A stretch of DNA of 20,611 bases from a bacterium (GTDB taxonomy: Bacteria; Chloroflexota; Dormibacteria; UBA8260; Bog-877). The notes beneath the pieces were generated by a model. The model made no database searches. It was not told the DNA's origin and saw nothing but the letters and a program-made list of their open reading frames with translations. The translations under genes and the position numbers were made by a program. Below, piece after piece: positions 7,715 to 13,398 of the stretch. Location: contig JAKABA010000056.1 in the NCBI GenBank assembly GCA_021802115.1, forward strand, positions 1 through 20,611, read 5' to 3'. Position 1 is the stretch's first letter; each line of letters starts with the position of its first letter.

Positions 7715-9225
7715 GTGGGGAAACCGCGGCGCCGGCCAAGACCCACGGCAACCTGATAGCGGGGGAGTGGCGCGCCGCCCGGGGAGGCGAGACCTTTGAC
7801 TCGGTGAACCCCGCCCGGCGCAGTGAGGTGCTCGGCCACTTCGCCCGCAGCGGCAAGAGTGACATCGAGGACGCGGTCTCCGCCGCGGTCGCCGCCCAGC
7901 CCGGCTGGGCGAGGACCCCGATGCCGGGACGGGCGGAGGTGATCGCCAGGGCCGGGCGCCTGCTCGAGGAGCGCAAGGAGGAGCTGGCCCGGCTCATGAC
8001 CAGGGAGATGGGCAAGGTGTTGACCGAGGCCAGGGGCGATGTCCAGGAGGGCATCGACATGGCCAAGTACATGGCGGGCCAGGGGCGCAACCCGGTGGGG
8101 GAGGTGGTCCCCAGCGAGCTGCGCGACAAGCGCTGCTTCACCGAGCGAGTCCCGATCGGGGTGGTCGGTTGCATCACCCCCTGGAACTTCCCCATGGCCA
8201 TCCCCTGCTGGAAGCTGATGCCGGCGCTCCTGGCGGGCAACGCGGTGGTGTTCAAGCCGGCCGAGGACACCCCGCTGGTGGCGATCCGCCTGGCCGAGAT
8301 CCTGATTGAGGCCGGGTTGCCCAAAGGGGTGCTCAACCTGGTCACCGGGTACGGCGAGGAGTGCGGCGCCCCGCTGGTCGAGCACCCGGCGGTCCGGGCG
8401 ATCTCCTTCACCGGATCGGTGGAGGTGGGCCAGCAGATAGCCGCGACCTGTGGGAGGCTGGGCAAGCGCGTCTCCCTGGAGCTCGGGGGCAAGAACGCCA
8501 TCGTGGTGACCGCGGACGCCGACCTGGAGCTGGCGGTCGACGGCGCCCTGTGGGGGGCCTTCGGCACGGCTGGACAGCGGTGCACCGCCACCTCCCGGCT
8601 GGTGGTGGAGCGGCCGGTCCTGGACGCCTTCACCGAGCAGTTGGTGGCCCGGGTTGGCAAGCTGCGGCTGGGTGATGGGCTCGACCCCGATACCGATGTC
8701 GGTCCGGTGATCAACCCCACCCAGCTGAAGCGCATCCACTCGTACACGGAGATCGGACAGAAGGAGTCGGCACGGCTCCTCATCGGAGGCTCGATCGCCA
8801 CCGAGGGTGTTCTTGGAGAGGGCAACTTCTACCACCCGACCGTCTTCGCGGACGTGCGCCCGGAGATGCGGGTCGCGCAGGAGGAGATCTTCGGCCCCAC
8901 GGTCGTCGTGCTGCCGGCCGAGGACACCGGGGAGGCGATCCGGATCGCCAACGGGACCCGCTACGGGCTCTCCCTGTCGCTGTACACCCGCGACCTGGCC
9001 AAGGCGTTCCAGGCGGTCGACCGCCTGGAGTCGGGGATCGTTTACATCAACGCCCCCACCATCGGGGCGGAGATCCAGCTGCCCTTCGGCGGGACCAAGT
9101 GGACCGGCAACGGCCACCGCGAGGCCGGGCCCACCGCCTTCGACGAGTTCACCGAGTGGAAGACCGTCTACATCGACTACTCCGGCCGGCTGCAGCGGGC
9201 CCAGATCGACACCGGCAGGGACTAG
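7711..9225 (+). CDS. NAD(P)-dependent semialdehyde dehydrogenase (succinate/glutarate semialdehyde type)
   Basis: Oxidises the semialdehyde made by the upstream aminotransferase to the dicarboxylate. The 504-residue aldehyde dehydrogenase has an intact active site: TPWNFP with Asn159, ELGGKN with general base Glu257, and GQRCTATSR with nucleophile Cys291, plus EEIFGP and the C-terminal PFGGTKWTGNGHRE. The ATG at 7711 overlaps the aminotransferase stop by four bases and follows GGGAGGAG, which fixes the start. The GQRCTA context is shared with alpha-ketoglutarate semialdehyde and aminoadipate semialdehyde dehydrogenases, so substrate cannot be read from motifs; succinate or glutarate semialdehyde is inferred from the operon. 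Confidence 0.88.
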   Translation: MSGETAAPAKTHGNLIAGEWRAARGGETFDSVNPARRSEVLGHFARSGKSDIEDAVSAAVAAQPGWARTPMPGRAEVIARAGRLLEERKEELARLMTREMGKVLTEARGDVQEGIDMAKYMAGQGRNPVGEVVPSELRDKRCFTERVPIGVVGCITPWNFPMAIPCWKLMPALLAGNAVVFKPAEDTPLVAIRLAEILIEAGLPKGVLNLVTGYGEECGAPLVEHPAVRAISFTGSVEVGQQIAATCGRLGKRVSLELGGKNAIVVTADADLELAVDGALWGAFGTAGQRCTATSRLVVERPVLDAFTEQLVARVGKLRLGDGLDPDTDVGPVINPTQLKRIHSYTEIGQKESARLLIGGSIATEGVLGEGNFYHPTVFADVRPEMRVAQEEIFGPTVVVLPAEDTGEAIRIANGTRYGLSLSLYTRDLAKAFQAVDRLESGIVYINAPTIGAEIQLPFGGTKWTGNGHREAGPTAFDEFTEWKTVYIDYSGRLQRAQIDTGRD

Positions 9226-9228
9226 CGC

Positions 9229-10458
9229 ATGCTCGATCTGACCGATGAGCAGCGCCAGTTCGAGGCGACGATCAGGGAGTTTGCGCGCCGGGACCTCGCG
9301 CCCGAGATCCCGGCGCGGGACCGGGAGCACCGCCCGGACCCCGAGCTCTTCGCCAAGCTGGCCAGTCTGGGGATCCCCGGAGTCAGCATCCCGCAGCGCT
9401 ATGGCGGTGCCGGCCTGGATTGGATCGCGCTTGGGATCGCCTGTGAGGAGCTGGAGTACGTCGATGCGTCCTGCCGGACCGCGCTCTCGGTGCATGCCGG
9501 TCTCTGCCTGACCGGGATCTACCAGTGGGGGACCGAGGAGCAGCGGCAGCGCATCCTGCGCCCGCTGGCCGAGGGCCGCCGGCAGGGCTGCTTCGGCCTC
9601 ACCGAGCCGGACGCCGGCAGCGATGTGCGGGCGATCTCCACCCGCGCCCACCGGGAGGGAGATGCCTACCGGCTGCGCGGCCAGAAGGTGTGGATCTCCA
9701 TGGGTGACTTCGCTGACGTGATCCTGGTCTTCGCCACCGTGGACCCGGCCCTGGGGCTCAAGGGCATCACCGCCTTTGCCGTCGATCGTGAGCTGGCCGG
9801 GGCCGGCCTCCGTACCGAGCCGATCGCGGACAAGTACGGGCTGCGCGCCAGCGACACCGCGGTCGTCTACCTGGACGACGCTCTGGTCCCCGCCGCCAAC
9901 CGGATCGGGAAGGAGGGGGAGGGGTTCAAGGTCGCCATGAGCTGCCTCGACAGCGGCCGCTACTGCGTCGCCAGTGGTGCCGCCGGGACCATCCGCGCCT
10001 CTCTGGACATGAGCGTCGCCTACGCCCGCCAGCGCCAGGTGCAGGGGCAGGAGATCGGGCGGTTCCAACTGGTGCAGCAGATGATCGCCCACATGGCGCG
10101 TGACTACGACATCGCCAGGCTGCTCTGGATGCGGGCGGGTTGGCTGAAGAACGAGGGTCGGCGCAGCTCGAGGGAGTCGGCGCTCGCCAAGTGGGTCAAC
10201 TCGGAACGGGCGAACCGCTGCGCGGATGATGCTCTCCAGATCCACGGGGCTACCGGCTTCAGTGAGGAGTGCCAGGCAGCCCGCTACCTGCGCAACAGCC
10301 GGGCGACCCTGATCTATGAGGGGACCAGGGAGGTGCAGACCCAGTTGGCTGCGGAGTATGCGCTGGGTTACCGGGAGGACCGGGCCGTCCGCTGCCCACT
10401 GCCCGGCTGGCCGAACGAGTCCGAGGGGGATTCGGAGCGGTCGCAAGCCCACCCATGA
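9229..10458 (+). CDS. Acyl-CoA dehydrogenase, glutaryl-CoA dehydrogenase-like
   Basis: An FAD flavoenzyme of 409 residues. The FAD/substrate signature GCFGLTEPDAGSD is at about 121-133, and the catalytic base is Glu364 in LIYEGT. At 74-88 the sequence ELEYVDASCRTALSV aligns with the glutaryl-CoA dehydrogenase segment ELERVDSGYRSAMSV. Glu76 and Arg83 fall on human Glu87 and Arg94, which hold the distal carboxylate of the substrate; ordinary short-chain enzymes lack that Arg. Oxidative decarboxylation of glutaryl-CoA to crotonyl-CoA is therefore plausible. The start lies three bases after the previous stop, and the end overlaps the next gene (ATGA). The last 25 or so residues form an unrelated-looking polar tail. 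Another short- or branched-chain acyl-CoA substrate remains possible. Confidence 0.85.
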   Translation: MLDLTDEQRQFEATIREFARRDLAPEIPARDREHRPDPELFAKLASLGIPGVSIPQRYGGAGLDWIALGIACEELEYVDASCRTALSVHAGLCLTGIYQWGTEEQRQRILRPLAEGRRQGCFGLTEPDAGSDVRAISTRAHREGDAYRLRGQKVWISMGDFADVILVFATVDPALGLKGITAFAVDRELAGAGLRTEPIADKYGLRASDTAVVYLDDALVPAANRIGKEGEGFKVAMSCLDSGRYCVASGAAGTIRASLDMSVAYARQRQVQGQEIGRFQLVQQMIAHMARDYDIARLLWMRAGWLKNEGRRSSRESALAKWVNSERANRCADDALQIHGATGFSEECQAARYLRNSRATLIYEGTREVQTQLAAEYALGYREDRAVRCPLPGWPNESEGDSERSQAHP

Positions 10459-11333
10459 CAGTCGGGGTTGCACCCCTGCCGGCTGCGGTCGAGGCTGGCT
10501 GGGAGGAGCATTGGCTGCCTCGACCCCAGGGGCGGTTGCGCTACGTGGTCGCCGGGCAGGGGCCGCCCCTGGTCCTGTGTCACGGCTTCATCGGCTCGGC
10601 GGAGAACTTCGAGACGTGGGTGCCGGTGCTGGGCGAGCATCGTACCCTGATCCTGCCCGACCTGCCCGGCTTCGGTAGCTCCGACCCTCTGGCCGGCCGC
10701 CACCTGAGCCGGGCGCTGGCCTCCGAGGTTCGCATCCTCATGGACCATCTGGGGTTCTCCACCTATGAGGCGGGCGGGCTCTGCCTGGGGGCGGCGGTAG
10801 CTCTGGAGCTGCTCGCCGCCGAGCCGGCTCGGGTGAGGCGGCTGCTGCTGCACACACCCCTTCTGGGGCCGACCATGCTGCGGCGCCCGTTCCGCTTCCA
10901 GGTGGCAGCGGTCACCGCGGTGGGACCTCTGCCCATCGCCGCCGTCTCTGCGGTGGGGAGGTGGCGGGTGCTGGCCGACCTCTACCGCCGGCTGGTGGTG
11001 GAGGGGTCGGCGGATGTGGACCTCCGCTCGGCGGAGGTGAACTTCCAGAACCAGTTGCGCGCCAATCCGAGGGCGGCCCGCGAGTGGCTGGGCGAGGCGA
11101 CCACGCTCGAGTTCACCGCGCTCCTGGACGGCTGGACGGGGCCGGCGGAGATCCTGGCCGCCGCCGATGACAGGATCGTCGATATAGAAGCCCTGCGCCG
11201 CTACTGCCGGCTCCGCCCCCGTCTCCGGCTGCACCTGCTCGCTGCCGCCGGCCATGGCTGGACCAGGGAGTTCATGGCGGCGCAGCAGGAGCTGCTGCAG
11301 AGGTGGGTCACGGCGACGCCCACCGGCGCATGA
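10455..11333 (+). CDS. Alpha/beta hydrolase with a cysteine at the nucleophile position
   Basis: A 292-residue alpha/beta-hydrolase fold protein. Visible are the oxyanion-hole motif CHGFIGSAENF at about 42-52, DLPGFGSSD at 69-77, the nucleophile elbow GLCLG at 108-112, a late acid Asp238 or Asp239 in AADDR, and the catalytic His267 in AGHGW. The elbow has Cys110 where Ser is usual, as in dienelactone hydrolase, although the rest looks like the general hydrolase family and not dienelactone hydrolase. It overlaps the dehydrogenase gene and the next gene, each by four bases, so it is co-translated with the catabolic operon. A thioesterase or esterase role is only a guess. Confidence 0.82.
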   Translation: MTVGVAPLPAAVEAGWEEHWLPRPQGRLRYVVAGQGPPLVLCHGFIGSAENFETWVPVLGEHRTLILPDLPGFGSSDPLAGRHLSRALASEVRILMDHLGFSTYEAGGLCLGAAVALELLAAEPARVRRLLLHTPLLGPTMLRRPFRFQVAAVTAVGPLPIAAVSAVGRWRVLADLYRRLVVEGSADVDLRSAEVNFQNQLRANPRAAREWLGEATTLEFTALLDGWTGPAEILAAADDRIVDIEALRRYCRLRPRLRLHLLAAAGHGWTREFMAAQQELLQRWVTATPTGA

Positions 11334-11911
11334 ACCCCACCCTATTCTTCGCCGTTCGCCTGCCCGCCTCCAGCTGCGCCCAGCTGGAGCCATATCTGGC
11401 CGGGCTGGCAGGGATCTCTCCGGCGATCCGCCCGGTGCGGGCGGACGGGCTGCACCTGACCCTGCAGTTCCTGGGGAGGGTGCCGCCGGAGTCCGTCGCC
11501 GCGCTGCTCACGGTCGGGGTCGCGGTCGCCTCCGATCGGCCGCGGTTCACCATCGAGCTGGGAGAGCTGGGCAGTTTCGAGTCCGGCCATCGGCCCACGG
11601 TGATCTGGATCGGGCTCCGGCGCGGAGCCGATGAGCTGGCCGGGCTCAACCGCGAGCTGGGCACCCGTCTGGCCGCGGCGCGGCTGCCCCAGGACCGCCG
11701 CGGCTTCCGGCCCCACCTGACCCTGGCCCGGGTCAAGGGCGAGCTGGGGGAGACGGCCTTCGCTCAGGTCGCAGGGCTCGGCGCCCGCCTGCGGGCAGCC
11801 GAGTTTGAGCCCCTGCCGGTCACCGAGATCCACCTCATGGAGTCCGAGCCAGTGCCGGGAGAGCCCAACCGGTACCGGTCGCGGGAGGCACTGGCCCTGA
11901 GACTCCTCTAG
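11330..11911 (+). CDS. thpR: RNA 2',3'-cyclic phosphodiesterase (2'-5' RNA ligase family)
   Basis: A member of the 2H phosphoesterase superfamily that opens 2',3'-cyclic phosphate RNA ends; 193 residues is the usual length. Both HxTx catalytic motifs are present: HLTL at 42-45 and HLTL at 129-132, each followed by the expected strand (LQFLG and ARVKG). The N-terminus LFFAVRLP is typical. ATG at 11330 is chosen because it forms an ATGA overlap with the hydrolase stop and starts just before the first strand; a GTG nine codons earlier is less likely. The stop is only 13 bases from the convergent gene end at 11925. Its place at the end of a catabolic operon has no obvious functional reason. Confidence 0.92.
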   Translation: MNPTLFFAVRLPASSCAQLEPYLAGLAGISPAIRPVRADGLHLTLQFLGRVPPESVAALLTVGVAVASDRPRFTIELGELGSFESGHRPTVIWIGLRRGADELAGLNRELGTRLAAARLPQDRRGFRPHLTLARVKGELGETAFAQVAGLGARLRAAEFEPLPVTEIHLMESEPVPGEPNRYRSREALALRLL

Positions 11912-11924
11912 GGTTGCGCGGCGG

Positions 11925-12665
11925 TCACCACTGGAACGGCCGGCCGTACCACGGGTGGAGGATCGGGAAGTGCCGTTGGCGCAGCAGGCGCCGTCCGCGG
12001 AGCACGAACTCACGAACCTCCTGGGGCGCCAGCAACCGGTTGAGGGTGGCCTCCAGCCGGCTCATGGCGCCACGGTCGCCCCAGAGGCGCTGCACTGCCC
12101 GGAGCCAGGCATCCGGCACCTCCTCTCCGCCCAGATCGGCCAGCACGGTCCTGAGTTTGAAGTCGACGTGAAAGGTGACCCCGTGGTCGATCCCCTTTAG
12201 CCGGCCGGAGCGGTCGACCAGCAGGTGGGCGCTCTTGCGGTCCGCGTTGTTGAGCAGCACGTCCAGGGTCGCGAGCCCCAGCAGCTGGGTGTCCAAGGCG
12301 GCTGAGTCGATCTCCTGGCCGGCATCGGGGCCCTCCACGAACTCCTGCAGAGAACCCACCCCCAGGGGTGCCTCTCGGCGCAGCACCGTGACCGGCAGGA
12401 ACCCGAACCCCAGGGCGCGGTCCACCTCGAAGGAGGCGACCTCGCGACGGTGCAGGGTGCCGGCGGGGAAGTCCCAGAGCGGTCGCTCGCCACGGGCCGG
12501 CTTGTAGATCGCCCGCCTCGGCTCGCCCCCGGTGTCCAGGGTGGCCAGGAAGACTGCGTTGCTGCCGATCCCGACCCTGGCCAGGTCCGCGATGGGGGCC
12601 CGCTCCAACGTCGCCTGGGTGTCGGACTCCGCGGGAACAGTGCGATCCTCATCCTGAGCGGTCAT
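11925..12665 (-). CDS. SCO1664-family protein (PI3/PI4-kinase-like fold)
   Basis: A 246-residue protein resembling the SCO1664 family of actinobacteria, a lipid-kinase-like fold of unknown function. The family landmarks are GSNAVFLATLD (about 33-43), AIYKPARGERPLWDFPAGTLHRREVA (Lys in a nucleotide-binding position), LQEFVEG, LNNADRKSAHLLVD and GIDHGVTFHVDFKLRTV, which carry the Asp/Asn pair expected for metal and ATP binding. ATG at 12665 is chosen over a start 17 codons upstream, which adds sequence with no family match; GGAGG on the same strand lies 16 bases before it, rather far. In many actinobacteria this family sits beside mshC of mycothiol synthesis; that gene is not in this window. 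Confidence 0.78.
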   Translation of the reverse strand: MTAQDEDRTVPAESDTQATLERAPIADLARVGIGSNAVFLATLDTGGEPRRAIYKPARGERPLWDFPAGTLHRREVASFEVDRALGFGFLPVTVLRREAPLGVGSLQEFVEGPDAGQEIDSAALDTQLLGLATLDVLLNNADRKSAHLLVDRSGRLKGIDHGVTFHVDFKLRTVLADLGGEEVPDAWLRAVQRLWGDRGAMSRLEATLNRLLAPQEVREFVLRGRRLLRQRHFPILHPWYGRPFQW

Positions 12666-12727
12666 GACGGGATCAGCGTAGCCTCCGGTACGACAGCTGG
12701 GCTGCGCCTGAGACACCGCGGATCGGC

Positions 12728-12741
12728 GACAATGCCGACGA
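12728..12741 (+). promoter_or_regulatory. Candidate leaderless-type promoter before the DedA gene
   Basis: GACAAT (12728-12733) lies seven bases before an ATG at 12741. That ATG opens only a seven-codon frame (MRAGCRR) that ends inside the DedA coding start. The same arrangement, GGCGACAAT then GACGATG, recurs before the acetyltransferase gene at 16339, which suggests a shared promoter type. Confidence 0.3.
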
Positions 12742-12751
12742 TGAGAGCGGG

Positions 12752-13372
12752 GTGCCGGCGTTGATCCACTCCCTGGAGAGCTTCCTCACCACCGCGGGGT
12801 ACCTGGCCCTGTTCCTGCTGACCGTCGCACAGTGCTGCGGGTTTCCGGTCTCCAGTGAGGTGGTGCTTCCCTTCGCGGGGGTGCTGGTGGCCACCGGCAC
12901 TCTCAGTCTGCCGCTGGTGATCATCGTGGCGCTGCTGGCGGAGCTGGTCGGCGCTCTCATCGCCTACGGGGTGGCCGCCTGGGTTGGGCGGCAGGCGGTG
13001 GTCGGCTTTGGCAAGCGGTTCCGGCTCAAGGAGAGTCACTTCGAAGCCGCCGAGCGCTTCTACGAACGGCGCGGGGTGGTGGCGGTGGCGGTGGGCCGGG
13101 TGCTGCCGGTGCTGCGCAGCTACACCAGCTACCCCGCGGGGTTCGCCCGCATGCCCCTGGTCAAGTTCATCCCGGCGACCCTGCTCGGGGCCTTCGTCTG
13201 GGATGCCTCGCTGTCGATTGCAGGGATGGAGCTGGGCAAGCACTTCAACCGGATCGGGGCTGTGATCAAGCCCCTGGAATATCTGGTCCTGGCGCTCCTG
13301 GTCGTGGCCCTGCTGTACGGGGTCTGGCGCTACATCAACCGACCCGCGGCCGCTGCCGAGGAGGAGGTGTAG
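12752..13372 (+). CDS. DedA-family integral membrane protein
   Basis: A 206-residue inner-membrane protein of the DedA/SNARE-associated (VTT) family, members of which translocate undecaprenyl phosphate or other lipids. The N-terminal re-entrant region has FPVSSEVVLPFAGVL at about 31-45. The family signature GRVLPVLRSYTSYPAGFARM is at about 115-134, with the conserved Arg residues, Pro and Gly, followed by a membrane segment with AFVWDASLSIAGMELG and a final segment at about 175-195. GTG at 12752 is taken as start; no good Shine-Dalgarno precedes it. A leaderless ATG at 12741 would be in frame only if one base were missing from the GGGG run at 12749-12752. The short Glu-rich C-terminus ends 15 bases before the MFS fusion gene. 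Confidence 0.85.
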   Translation: MPALIHSLESFLTTAGYLALFLLTVAQCCGFPVSSEVVLPFAGVLVATGTLSLPLVIIVALLAELVGALIAYGVAAWVGRQAVVGFGKRFRLKESHFEAAERFYERRGVVAVAVGRVLPVLRSYTSYPAGFARMPLVKFIPATLLGAFVWDASLSIAGMELGKHFNRIGAVIKPLEYLVLALLVVALLYGVWRYINRPAAAAEEEV

Positions 13373-13382
13373 TAGACTCTAG

Positions 13383-13398
13383 TTAACGTGAACGTAAA
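13383..13398 (+). promoter_or_regulatory. Candidate MerR-type operator at the start of the MFS-kinase fusion gene
   Basis: TTAACGTGAACGTAAA contains ACGT half-sites centred on 13390/13391, with matching outer T/A bases. It shares 13 of 16 bases with the site at 17545-17560 before the paralogous MFS gene. It is strikingly AT-rich for this genome and covers the GTG start codon at 13388. A weak -35 (TAGACT, 13373-13378) and -10 (TAAAGT, 13395-13400) flank it, so the dyad would sit in the promoter spacer as MerR sites do. Confidence 0.55.

Noticed and set aside
7453..10473. A 1006-codon open frame on the reverse strand
   Set aside because: It lies wholly antisense to three well-supported genes, its sequence is rich in G, P, R, H, D and Q with no recognisable domain, and long antisense frames are a by-product of high GC at third codon positions.
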